Origin: Marinobacter sp. EhC06
Lineage (GTDB): Bacteria; Pseudomonadota; Gammaproteobacteria; Pseudomonadales; Oleiphilaceae
Direction of reading: 5' to 3'
Assembly: GCF_001650915.1 (NCBI RefSeq)
Contig: NZ_LXYO01000012.1
Location: forward strand, 1-64,000
Length of the DNA stretch: 64,000 nt
The notes beneath the pieces were generated by a model. That model ran no database searches, was not told the origin of the DNA, and was given only the letters and a program-made list of their open reading frames with translations. Positions 30,882 through 38,898 of this stretch are shown here, piece after piece. A program made the position numbers and the translations under genes. Each line of letters begins with the position of its first letter. Position 1 is the stretch's first letter.

Positions 30882-31811
30882 TCAGCCCCTGGGTTCGCCG
30901 CCATAGCCGTTAGCCTGCTGCAGTTCCGGGCGGTCACCGGCCCGTTGCAGGCGGATATTGGTGCGGCGGTTATCGGCGGGCCGGCTGGATACCGGGTACT
31001 GGTCGCCGTGAGCCCGAACGGTAATCATGTTTTCATCAATACCGCTCGCCTTGAGGTAGTCGGCCACCACATTGGCGCGATCTTCGGAAAGCGCACGGTT
31101 GTCGATCCGGCTGCCAATACTGTCACTATGACCATCCACGAAAATCCGCTCAACCGTGGAATCTGCGTTCACATAAGCGACGATGTTATCCAGTAGTTGC
31201 CTGTCGGCATCGGACAATTGCGTGCTGCCACTGGCAAAGGGCACCCTCGAGCGCTGGATCTGATCAAAGTTTACCGGCAGAAGATTGGACGTACAGCGCT
31301 GATAACGCTGGTACTCGCCGGCAAAGTTGATGTTGGAGACCTGAACACGCACCGGGCGGCCATCAAACCACGACTCCCTGGTTACCGTCGGGCGCATCCC
31401 GTCCAGAAGTCCATGGGCGACCACGAACGCCTGACGGGTATCCAGCGAGACCTGACGGCGATCATCCGATACATTTACCGTTCCCAGGGGCTTCGGCGCC
31501 ACACCCGGACGCCAGGCCGGTGCCTCGACCACAAGGCTGCCGCGCCCTGGTCGCATCAATGCAGAATCAGACTCCAGGAAAAAGCTGAGACTTTCACCGG
31601 CGCGATGATTGAACACCGCCCGACCGTAGCCGGGAACTTCGTGCACCAGCCGGCATTCAAATACCGACTCGGCGAGATACCACTGGCTGTTCTCAATTCC
31701 GGCGCCATAGCTGGCAGCCTGCGCGGTTGCCGGCAGAAGCGCCACGGGCAACGTGGCAACCAGCAGAGTATTCAGGAGTTGTCCGGGGCGAAATCCCATA
31801 GAGCTAGCCAT
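30882..31811 (-). CDS. motY: Sodium-type flagellar motor stator-associated protein MotY
   Basis: A 309-residue exported protein with a signal peptide (core LLNTLLVATLPVALLPATAQA) and a C-terminal OmpA-like peptidoglycan-binding domain (about 185-295, FVDGHSDSIGS...NRALSEDRA). The N-terminal half matches the T-ring protein MotY. Two observations support this over a general OmpA protein: the motY-pyrC-rnt order is that of Pseudomonas, and a sigma-28 promoter lies 31-57 bases before the start. It would help assemble the stator ring in the periplasm. No other flagellar gene is in the window. Confidence 0.9.
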   Translation of the reverse strand: MASSMGFRPGQLLNTLLVATLPVALLPATAQAASYGAGIENSQWYLAESVFECRLVHEVPGYGRAVFNHRAGESLSFFLESDSALMRPGRGSLVVEAPAWRPGVAPKPLGTVNVSDDRRQVSLDTRQAFVVAHGLLDGMRPTVTRESWFDGRPVRVQVSNINFAGEYQRYQRCTSNLLPVNFDQIQRSRVPFASGSTQLSDADRQLLDNIVAYVNADSTVERIFVDGHSDSIGSRIDNRALSEDRANVVADYLKASGIDENMITVRAHGDQYPVSSRPADNRRTNIRLQRAGDRPELQQANGYGGEPRG

Positions 31812-31841
31812 CAGTGTCCGGAGTTAGCAGAGTCAGACTGT

Positions 31842-31868
31842 TTAACGGCCTGAGCCGGAAGTTCTTTA
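31842..31868 (-). promoter_or_regulatory. Sigma-28 (FliA) promoter of motY
   Basis: Read on the minus strand: TAAA, exactly 15 bases, then GCCGTTAA. The FliA consensus is TAAA-N15-GCCGATAA, so there is one mismatch in the -10. The expected transcript start (about 31835) is 24 bases before the motY ATG. Confidence 0.75.
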
Positions 31869-31902
31869 GCCACCAACCGGAAAACAATCACCCGCGCCTT
31901 CT

Positions 31903-31910
31903 GGTATAAT
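31903..31910 (+). promoter_or_regulatory. Extended -10 promoter of pyrC
   Basis: TGGTATAAT, a perfect TATAAT with an upstream TG, is an extended -10 that needs no strong -35. Transcription would start about 31917, leaving a leader of about 65 bases before the pyrC ATG. I see no attenuator hairpin in this leader. Confidence 0.6.
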
Positions 31911-31982
31911 TCGCCAAATTTTTTCAGCTCCCAGAGAACCGGGCACAAGCTCGCCCCGCCAAAGGTATTTCGGACAAACGCC

Positions 31983-33014
31983 ATGACAGACAAGCTCACG
32001 CTCACACGCCCCGACGACTGGCACCTTCACGTACGGGACGGCGACATTCTCAAGGACGTGGTACCGGCTACGGCCGCCTGCTTCGGTCGCGCCATCATCA
32101 TGCCCAACCTGGTACCGCCAGTTACCACCGCAGCCGATGCCACAGCCTACCGGGAGCGCATTCTGGCGGCTGCCAATGGCACCGAGTTCGAGCCGTTGAT
32201 GACGCTGTATCTGACCGAGAGCATGACGGCGCAGACCATCCGGGATGCCAGGGCTGCCGGCGTTGTGGCTGCCAAGCTTTACCCGGCCGGAGCAACGACC
32301 AATTCCGACTCCGGCGTGAAGGATATCCGCAACATCTACCCGGTTCTGGAAGCCATGGCCGATTGTGGCATGCTGCTGCTGGTACACGGAGAGGTAACCG
32401 ATGCCGATATCGACATTTTTGACCGGGAAAAGGTATTTCTGGAGCGTGTCCTGGCACCCACTCTCGAGGCTTTCCCGAACCTGAAGGTTGTACTGGAACA
32501 TATCACCACGGCCGATTCCGCAGAGTTTGTCCGGCAGCACACCGGTGACAACCTCGGTGCGACTTTGACGCCCCAGCACCTTATGTACAACCGCAACCAC
32601 ATGCTGGTAGGCGGCATTCGACCGCATCTCTATTGCCTGCCAATCCTGAAGCGTAACCGCCATCAACAGGCGCTCAGGGACGCGGTGGCCAGCGGCGACA
32701 AACGCTTTTTCCTCGGCACGGATTCCGCCCCTCATTCAAAGGATCGCAAAGAGGCAGCCTGCGGTTGCGCTGGCTGTTACTCGGCCTACGGCGCAATCGG
32801 CCTGTATGCGGATATTTTCGAAGAGCTTGGCATCCTGGATAAACTTGAAGCATTCGCCAGTTTCAACGGACCGGATTTCTATGGCCTACCGCGGAATACC
32901 GATACCATCACCCTGATTCGTGCCCCCTGGACCATGCCGGCAGAGCTGCCGCTGGCTGACGGAACCATCGTGCCCCTCAAGGCTGGTGAAACCGTTCACT
33001 GGAAACTGGCGTAA
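31983..33014 (+). CDS. pyrC: Dihydroorotase (class II)
   Basis: PyrC closes carbamoyl-aspartate to dihydroorotate in pyrimidine synthesis. The 343 residues and the motifs fit class II, single-enzyme Pyr[11 protein letters not shown] with the first zinc-binding histidines (about 12-21), the lysine region [18 protein letters not shown] with the carboxylated K, and histidines in LLLVHGEV and VLEHITT. It starts at a strong initiator context and is followed 44 bases later by rnt. An extended -10 promoter sits upstream. Confidence 0.95.
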   Translation: MTDKLTLTRPDDWHLHVRDGDILKDVVPATAACFGRAIIMPNLVPPVTTAADATAYRERILAAANGTEFEPLMTLYLTESMTAQTIRDARAAGVVAAKLYPAGATTNSDSGVKDIRNIYPVLEAMADCGMLLLVHGEVTDADIDIFDREKVFLERVLAPTLEAFPNLKVVLEHITTADSAEFVRQHTGDNLGATLTPQHLMYNRNHMLVGGIRPHLYCLPILKRNRHQQALRDAVASGDKRFFLGTDSAPHSKDRKEAACGCAGCYSAYGAIGLYADIFEELGILDKLEAFASFNGPDFYGLPRNTDTITLIRAPWTMPAELPLADGTIVPLKAGETVHWKLA

Positions 33015-33058
33015 ACCTGACTTATTCCTTCTCACACACGGCCAAGACCGGAGCTTGA

Positions 33059-33715
33059 GTGACTGACGAAAACAAACCACCGCATCCCATGTCCCGTCGC
33101 TTTCGCGGGTTTCTGCCTGTTGTAGTCGACGTGGAAACCGCTGGCTTCAATCCCGAGCGGGACGCCCTGCTGGAAGTGGCGGCAGTGATACTGACCATGG
33201 ACGACGACGGCTGGGTGCGGCGCGCTGAGACCCACGTTCAGCAGATCGATCCTTTCGAAGGCGCTAATCTGGAGCAGTCCGCCCTTGATTTCACCGGTAT
33301 TGATCCGTGGAATCCGGAGCGAGAAGCGGTGCCCGAGCGGGAAGGACTCAGCGAGATCTTCAGCCCCATTCGCAAGGCGGTGAAGAACCACGATTGCAAG
33401 CGAGCCGTCCTGGTGGGCCACAACGCCACCTTTGACCATAACTTCATCTTTGCAGCCGCGCTGCGGGCCGATATCCGTCGTAACCCGTTCCATCCTTTCT
33501 CAACCTTCGATACTGCCACGCTGGCCGGCCTGGCCTATGGCCACACGGTTCTGGCACAGGCCTGCAAACTCGCGGGCATTCCGTTCAGCAACAAGGAAGC
33601 CCATTCCGCCGCCTATGACGCGGAAAAAACCGCAGACCTGTTCTGCGGCATTGTGAATCGCTGGAAAGAACTGGGCGGCTTTCCGCCTCCGGTGATCCCC
33701 GAAGAGACCGAGTAA
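33059..33715 (+). CDS. rnt: Ribonuclease T
   Basis: RNase T trims 3' ends of tRNA and stable RNAs. The 218-residue protein has the DEDDh exonuclease motifs: [12 protein letters not shown] (about 23-34), [10 protein letters not shown] (ExoII) and [14 protein letters not shown] (ExoIII with the H and D). The N-terminus resembles other gammaproteobacterial RNase T. The start is GTG at 33059 with GGAG seven bases upstream. It is 44 bases after pyrC, and a strong terminator follows. The identification is secure. Confidence 0.95.
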   Translation: MTDENKPPHPMSRRFRGFLPVVVDVETAGFNPERDALLEVAAVILTMDDDGWVRRAETHVQQIDPFEGANLEQSALDFTGIDPWNPEREAVPEREGLSEIFSPIRKAVKNHDCKRAVLVGHNATFDHNFIFAAALRADIRRNPFHPFSTFDTATLAGLAYGHTVLAQACKLAGIPFSNKEAHSAAYDAEKTADLFCGIVNRWKELGGFPPPVIPEETE

Positions 33716-33722
33716 CCGCCAT

Positions 33723-33750
33723 AAAAAAACCCGCTGAAGCGGGTTTTTTT
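33723..33750. terminator. Bidirectional intrinsic terminator of rnt and the chemoreceptor
   Basis: A stem of AAAAAAACCCGC (33723-33734) and GCGGGTTTTTTT (33739-33750) with a TGAA tetraloop, flanked by A/T runs on both sides. It is a classic terminator that serves rnt (plus) and the chemoreceptor (minus), whose ends lie on either side. Confidence 0.92.
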
Positions 33751-33789
33751 ATGTGTGCCAGGCATAATTGTGGAAGGCACGCCTCGTAC

Positions 33790-36036
33790 TCAGCTGACTT
33801 TAAAGCGGGACAGAGAATCCTTGAGCTGATGAGACAACTCCGCCAAGTCACCACTGGCTTCGGAGATCTGGACCATGGCCTGTTTGGTCTCCAAGGACTT
33901 TTCAGCAATTGTGGATACGTTGCGCGTTACTTCTTCGGCCGTGGCTGATTGCTCTTCGGAAGCCGTAGCAATCTGCTCCGCCATACCGGACATCCGGGCA
34001 ACCTCTTCCACTGCCTCGCGAAGCTGCAACACTACGGTTCCTGCCCGCTCAGAAATACCTCTGGCCTGGGTGCTGCAGCGGGTAACCACCTTTGAAGCAC
34101 GCTCCGAAGAATTGACCAGAGTTTCGATGGAACTACTGATCTCCTCGGTCGCCTTCTGGCTGTTCTGGGCCAGGCTGCGCACCTCATCCGCGACCACCGC
34201 GAAGCCCCTGCCCTGTTCACCGGCCCGGGCCGCTTCAATAGCGGCATTCAGAGCCAGCAAGTTAGTCTGGTCGGCGATGGACTTTATCGAATCCAGAACC
34301 CTGGTGATGGATTCCATATTCTTTCGCAAGTCCTCTATGCCGGCTTCTGCTTCCTCCAGTTCCCTGGCCATAGCACGGGTGTCCTCAGCGGAGGATTCCA
34401 CCTCGGTGGCGCTGCGGCTGACCGCCTCATCAGTGCGCCGGGCGGCGGCTGCCGATTCCGAGGTATTCTGGGACACCTCGCTGATGGCAGAGGACATTTC
34501 TTCAATGGCCGACGCCACCTGCTCAGTCTGCTCTGCCTGCTGATTCACACTGTCCAGGGTCTGCGAGGTGGTACCGGACAACTGTTCAGATGCACTGGCC
34601 TGGCGCTGGGACGCTTCTTCAACCTTGAAGATCACTTCTTTCAGGTCTGACACCATCTTGAGCATGGAGCCGTATACGCCCGTGGCATTGTCACTGTCGG
34701 ACGAATCAATGACCAGGTTACCTGCAGCTACCTGTTCCGCCAGTGCCTGCAATTCGGACGGGTCTTTACCGAGGGGTTTCATGATCCGCACTGCGGTCCA
34801 GACCGCCACGGCCGCCACGGCCAAGAGCACAATAGCAATGGCTATCGCCGCCAGCGTCCACATTTCACGCACCGGCGCCAGGGCCTCGTCTTCGCTGATC
34901 TCCGCCACCAGCGCCCAGTTCAGCCCGCCTACGGTAACTGGCCTGTGGGCGGAAAACACTGGCTCGCCACGGTAGGACGTAACCACGCCTTCACCGGAAT
35001 TTCCGGCCAGGGCCTCATCCACCGATGTCGAACTAATGCGTCCATTCTCCGGGTCGGCAAAGGAAGCGACAACACTGCGGTTTTCCGGATCCAGGTAGGA
35101 GTCTGACCGCATCAGGTTATCCGGCCCCACCAGATAGGCATCCCCGGTTTCGCCCATGCCATCTCGTTCCATCATGATGTTGTTCAGGCTGTCGATGGGG
35201 AACTGGAAGGCCAGCACGGCCAGCCGCTCATCTTTTTCGGAATATATGGGGGTTGCCACAAATCCGGCGGGCGCACCGTAGGACGGTACATACCGAGTAA
35301 AATCAACAAAAGTCGGAGCAGTATCCTGTCCGTCAGACATCGCCTGACGATAAGCTGCCGCCAGGCCAGAATCCGCGTAAGGACCGTCTTTCAGGGAGGT
35401 AGCGAAATCCACCTCTTTGGCTACGGAATAGATAACGTGGCCTGTATCAGCATCAATGAGATAAATATCGTAGTAGCCGAACGCCTCCTGAAACTCCTTG
35501 AACGAGGTGTGCCACTGTTTGTGAAGCGTGTTATAAAACTGCGCGATATGGACGTCAGCCGATACCAATTCGTCTTTCTGCCCCACAGGATTCGGGTTGT
35601 CCACGATGTAACCCATCTGCAGAGCCAGGCTGTTTTTGCTGAGGGATGCAACGAAGTCCGAGGCTGAACGTCCTTTAGCACCACCATTTTGCTGCAAGGG
35701 TGGCAAAAAATTCTGCTGGTAATAAGCCTCGACGTTTTCTCGTAAGGTCGACTGCTCCTCTTGTACCAGTTTTTCATAATTCTGGAATGCCAAACCAAAC
35801 CCCTGGGCCGCCGTTCGGGTCCCGCGATTATTGGCCATGGCTTTCAGCTGCCGGGCAATAGTGCTGAGATAATCTTCAACACTATGCTGCTTATTGGTAG
35901 CCGCAATAGAGAGTTGTTGCAACGCCTGTTCCGTCAGGCTCTGTCGGGCAATTTCGGCGTTAAAAAATGAGATGGCAATGACGGGAAGCAGGCCAACCAG
36001 CAGCAAAGTCAGCAAAAGACGTTTCTTGAGAGTCAT
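33790..36036 (-). CDS. Methyl-accepting chemotaxis protein with periplasmic dCACHE-like sensor
   Basis: A 748-residue chemoreceptor. A first membrane helix (about 5-25) is followed by a large periplasmic sensor (about 30-375) of dCACHE type, with the characteristic [16 protein letters not shown] and [10 protein letters not shown] pieces. A second membrane segment ([20 protein letters not shown]) and a HAMP-like linker lead to the cytoplasmic coiled coil, with the conserved hairpin tip [32 protein letters not shown]. No CheR-tethering pentapeptide is visible at the C-terminus. The ATG at 36036 follows an AAGGGC site. Expression is likely flagellar, from the sigma-28 promoter upstream. The ligand is unknown. 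Confidence 0.93.
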   Translation of the reverse strand: MTLKKRLLLTLLLVGLLPVIAISFFNAEIARQSLTEQALQQLSIAATNKQHSVEDYLSTIARQLKAMANNRGTRTAAQGFGLAFQNYEKLVQEEQSTLRENVEAYYQQNFLPPLQQNGGAKGRSASDFVASLSKNSLALQMGYIVDNPNPVGQKDELVSADVHIAQFYNTLHKQWHTSFKEFQEAFGYYDIYLIDADTGHVIYSVAKEVDFATSLKDGPYADSGLAAAYRQAMSDGQDTAPTFVDFTRYVPSYGAPAGFVATPIYSEKDERLAVLAFQFPIDSLNNIMMERDGMGETGDAYLVGPDNLMRSDSYLDPENRSVVASFADPENGRISSTSVDEALAGNSGEGVVTSYRGEPVFSAHRPVTVGGLNWALVAEISEDEALAPVREMWTLAAIAIAIVLLAVAAVAVWTAVRIMKPLGKDPSELQALAEQVAAGNLVIDSSDSDNATGVYGSMLKMVSDLKEVIFKVEEASQRQASASEQLSGTTSQTLDSVNQQAEQTEQVASAIEEMSSAISEVSQNTSESAAAARRTDEAVSRSATEVESSAEDTRAMARELEEAEAGIEDLRKNMESITRVLDSIKSIADQTNLLALNAAIEAARAGEQGRGFAVVADEVRSLAQNSQKATEEISSSIETLVNSSERASKVVTRCSTQARGISERAGTVVLQLREAVEEVARMSGMAEQIATASEEQSATAEEVTRNVSTIAEKSLETKQAMVQISEASGDLAELSHQLKDSLSRFKVS

Positions 36037-36070
36037 CAATAGCCCTTCTTTTATATTGTTCTTATGTTAA

Positions 36071-36097
36071 ACATCGGCTATCGGCTGGTTTTCTTTA
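36071..36097 (-). promoter_or_regulatory. Sigma-28 (FliA) promoter of the chemoreceptor gene
   Basis: On the minus strand, TAAA is followed after exactly 15 bases by GCCGATGT (consensus GCCGATAA). A second GCCGATAG overlaps the spacer but is too close to the -35. The chemoreceptor ATG is 35 bases downstream of the -10. Confidence 0.72.
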
Positions 36098-36193
36098 GCC
36101 CAGAACACTCTATAAAAGAGGCGAATCTCGTTTAACCCATTAATATGGGAGGGGAAATAACTCCCCCTCCCACTCGATTCGGGGGCAACTGCG

Positions 36194-38179
36194 TTACCAG
36201 TAGATGCCCCGCATGATGGCGGCGAAAGCCACCTGCTCGCTGGACACCTTCGGCTTCTCCCCGGAACGGCTACCGGCGGCGGCCGGTGAATCCGGGAACA
36301 TCCGGTAACCGGTGTTCATGACGATCTCGGCCATCTTGGGCGCCAGGGCATGAAGCACCTGGGCAAAGATACCCAAACGGGTAGCGATTCGCTTCGGCCG
36401 GTAGACGATGGCATCAGCAACCATGGTCGCAGCCTCGTCCGGCGTTAGCGTGGGGACAGAATCGTAGATCTTGGTTGGCGCAATCATCGGCGTTTTCACC
36501 AGCGGCATGTTAATGGTGGTGAACGTGACATTGCGATCCGACCATTCCGAAGCGGCGCAGCGGCTGAAGGCATCCAGCGCGGATTTGGAAGCCACGTAAG
36601 CCGAGAACCTGGGAGCGTTGGTCAACACACCGATGGACGAGATGTTGACCACGTGACCGCGGCGATTCTCTAGCATCTTGGGCGCAAAGCCCATGATCAG
36701 ACGAACGGAACCAAAGTAGTTCAGTTGCATGGTGCGCTCGAAATCGTGGAAGCGGTCGAACGACAGATCCAGTGAACGGCGAATCGAGCGCCCGGCGTTG
36801 TTGACCAGCACGTCGACCTGGCCATGGTTATCCAACACGGTCTTCACGAACTCGTCGCAGGCATCCATGTCGGAAAAATCGCAGGGATAGGCGTGTACGC
36901 TTGCGCCCCGGGACTCCAGCTCTGCGGCCACTTCCTTCAGGCGCTCGAGTTTGCGGGCACCGATCACGAGGATCGCGCCGGCGTCTGCCAGTTTCTGGGC
37001 AGTTGCAAGACCAATACCAGATGTAGCACCGGTCACCACACAGACGCGACCTTCAACCGTGCCCTTGAGCGTGCGGTCCTTGAACAGGTCCGGATCCAGA
37101 TTGCGCTCCCAGTAATCCCAGATCACCGGCGCGTAGTCCGGCAGGCGGGGCACTTCAATGCCGGTGCCTTTCAGAACGCGCTCGGTTTCGCGGGCGTCAA
37201 AACGGGTCGGGTAATTGATGAACGACATCACGGATGGCGGAATGCCCATGTCATCAAGAATGGCCGACGTCAGACGCTTCACCGGTGGCAGGTTCTTCAA
37301 GCTCTGGCGAATGAATGGCGGAATAAAGCCGAACATGCGGGAATCGATCCGCATCCCCATCCGGGGTGCGTGACCAGCCTCGCTGAAGATGTTGAGAATT
37401 TCGCCAACCTTGTACGGATCGGTATCCACCAGGTGGAAGCACTTGCCGTCTTCACCCTCGAGATGAGCAATGTGATCCATGGCGTTAACCACGAAATCCA
37501 CCGGCACAATGTTCAGACGCCCACCCTCGACACCAATGGTCGGAACCCACTGGGGCAGCGCGTGGCGGATTTTCTGAATCATTTTGAAGAAATAGTAGGG
37601 GCCATCCACCTTGTCCATTTCACCGGTAGAGGTATGCCCAATCACCATGCCCGGGCGGTAAATGCGGAAGGGAACCTTGCATTCCTCACGAACGACCTTT
37701 TCAGATTCGTGCTTGGTCCGCAGATACGGATGATCCAGCTTCTCGGCTTCCTCGAACATGTCTTCGCGGAAGATTCCCTTGAACAGACCGGCAGCCGCAA
37801 TGGAAGAAACGTGATGGAAGTGCTTGGCGCCCATCGCTTCCGCAGCATTCACCGCAGCGCGGGTGCCCTCGATATTGGTCGCCTGCTGGGCTTCTTCATC
37901 TGCGCCCATATCGTACACGGCGGCGAGGTGAAAGAAGTGGTCGATTTTCCCTTTCAGGGCTTTCATCGTCTTGGCGTCGATGCCCAGATTCTTGCTGGTC
38001 AGGTCGCCTATGACGGCCTTCACCTGGGTTTCATCCGCGCCCCAGCGCTCACGCAATTTGTCCAGCTTGTCCTGGGATTGTTCACGCACCAATACGTGGA
38101 CAGTGCCACCACGTGCCAGAAGCTTCTCCACCAGGAAACGGCCAATAAATCCGGTGCCACCCGTCAGGAAATAATTCAT
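36194..38179 (-). CDS. Two-domain fatty acyl-CoA / fatty aldehyde reductase
   Basis: A 661-residue fusion of two SDR-type domains. The N-terminal extended SDR has the NADPH motif TGGTGFIG (about 6-13) and YLRTK as its catalytic YxxxK (about 157-161). A second, classical SDR begins near 370 (VVTGATSGIGLATAQ) and has SAYVASKSALD (near 545). The layout, length and sequence agree with the Marinobacter enzyme, which reduces fatty acyl-CoA and aldehyde to alcohol for wax esters. I recognise this from memory, not from a search. The frame is open to 38233, but the ATG at 38179 gives the family start MNYFLTGGTG. The upstream region has a repeated site at 38308-38358. Confidence 0.92.
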   Translation of the reverse strand: MNYFLTGGTGFIGRFLVEKLLARGGTVHVLVREQSQDKLDKLRERWGADETQVKAVIGDLTSKNLGIDAKTMKALKGKIDHFFHLAAVYDMGADEEAQQATNIEGTRAAVNAAEAMGAKHFHHVSSIAAAGLFKGIFREDMFEEAEKLDHPYLRTKHESEKVVREECKVPFRIYRPGMVIGHTSTGEMDKVDGPYYFFKMIQKIRHALPQWVPTIGVEGGRLNIVPVDFVVNAMDHIAHLEGEDGKCFHLVDTDPYKVGEILNIFSEAGHAPRMGMRIDSRMFGFIPPFIRQSLKNLPPVKRLTSAILDDMGIPPSVMSFINYPTRFDARETERVLKGTGIEVPRLPDYAPVIWDYWERNLDPDLFKDRTLKGTVEGRVCVVTGATSGIGLATAQKLADAGAILVIGARKLERLKEVAAELESRGASVHAYPCDFSDMDACDEFVKTVLDNHGQVDVLVNNAGRSIRRSLDLSFDRFHDFERTMQLNYFGSVRLIMGFAPKMLENRRGHVVNISSIGVLTNAPRFSAYVASKSALDAFSRCAASEWSDRNVTFTTINMPLVKTPMIAPTKIYDSVPTLTPDEAATMVADAIVYRPKRIATRLGIFAQVLHALAPKMAEIVMNTGYRMFPDSPAAAGSRSGEKPKVSSEQVAFAAIMRGIYW

Positions 38180-38564
38180 CAATCTTCCACCCTGCCTGTT
38201 GCTCTGTTGTTGTCTATCCATGCCGGCACCCATACGACTAAAGTCTTAGAGTTTTCCGGAAACGCCGGCATTGTACTTAATTGCAACCTTCATGTATCGA
38301 ACTTTTTTAGAGCTTTTACTCTGTAACCCTTTGTTTTGTATAGAGCTATTACTCTAAATTTCTGACCCGACAAGCGGGACATGCCTGTCCGGTTCGTCGA
38401 CACAATGTTTTTGAGACTAGCACAGGAATTGCCCCGTGCATGCTCAATTTCCGGATTACCACAATGCAATGAAAGCGCCCGCCAGCAATGACATAATCGG
38501 GAACTTATCGCGCCTTTTGGCATCTCTTGTTTTCACAGGAACACCGACCTTCGGAACCCCTACT
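38180..38564. other. Divergent regulatory region of the fatty acyl reductase
   Basis: About 385 bases with no supported gene. The stretch 38280-38370 is AT-rich and carries the repeated element described separately. The frame from 38436 on the plus strand overlaps the start of a hypothetical gene but its first 43 codons look non-coding to me. Confidence 0.5.
38308..38358. repeat. Tandem pair of TAGAGCT(A/T)TTACTCT operator-like repeats
   Basis: TAGAGCTTTTACTCTGTAA (38308-38326) and TAGAGCTATTACTCTAAA (38341-38358) are near-identical, 33 bases apart start to start, about three helix turns. Each contains a weak dyad, AGAG...CTCT. They sit 130-180 bases upstream of the fatty acyl reductase start on its coding side, where a repressor or activator site would be expected. 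Confidence 0.5.
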
Positions 38565-38864
38565 ATGCAGAAAGACAATCCCAACGCGGAACGCTACATT
38601 TCGATTGCCCGGGCCTGCCTGAAGGCCATCAACGACACAGCCGATAACGCTGGTTCACGGGAAGAGAAAATTCAGGCGGTCTACGAGGCCATCGACAAGG
38701 CCTTCCAGGCCGAGTTCGCCGATTATCGCCAGTCCGTCGCCATTATGGCCACGGTTCTCGAGCGTATTGCCTCGGGCCAGCTGGACAGTGAGAAAGCCGC
38801 AGACCTGGCACGTAAAACACTTGACCAGCAGCCTGAAAGCACCCGCAACGCGCTGATGCACTGA
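38565..38864 (+). CDS. Hypothetical small helical protein
   Basis: A 99-residue acidic helical protein beginning MQKDNPNAERYISIARAC. No family is recognised. The frame starts 43 codons earlier at 38436, but that N-terminal part looks unlike the rest (a run of T, P, G and L), so I chose the inner ATG. The end (TLDQQPESTRNALMH) is well formed and the M16 protease starts 34 bases downstream. Coding potential appears real because the composition of the downstream part matches its neighbours. Confidence 0.6.
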   Translation: MQKDNPNAERYISIARACLKAINDTADNAGSREEKIQAVYEAIDKAFQAEFADYRQSVAIMATVLERIASGQLDSEKAADLARKTLDQQPESTRNALMH

Positions 38865-38898
38865 TTCGCAAACCTCTTCTCCGGATCCCAGAGGGCCT

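Noticed and set aside
36824..38326. 500-codon open frame opposite the fatty acyl reductase
   Set aside because: Antisense to a strongly recognised enzyme; the translation has no known motif.
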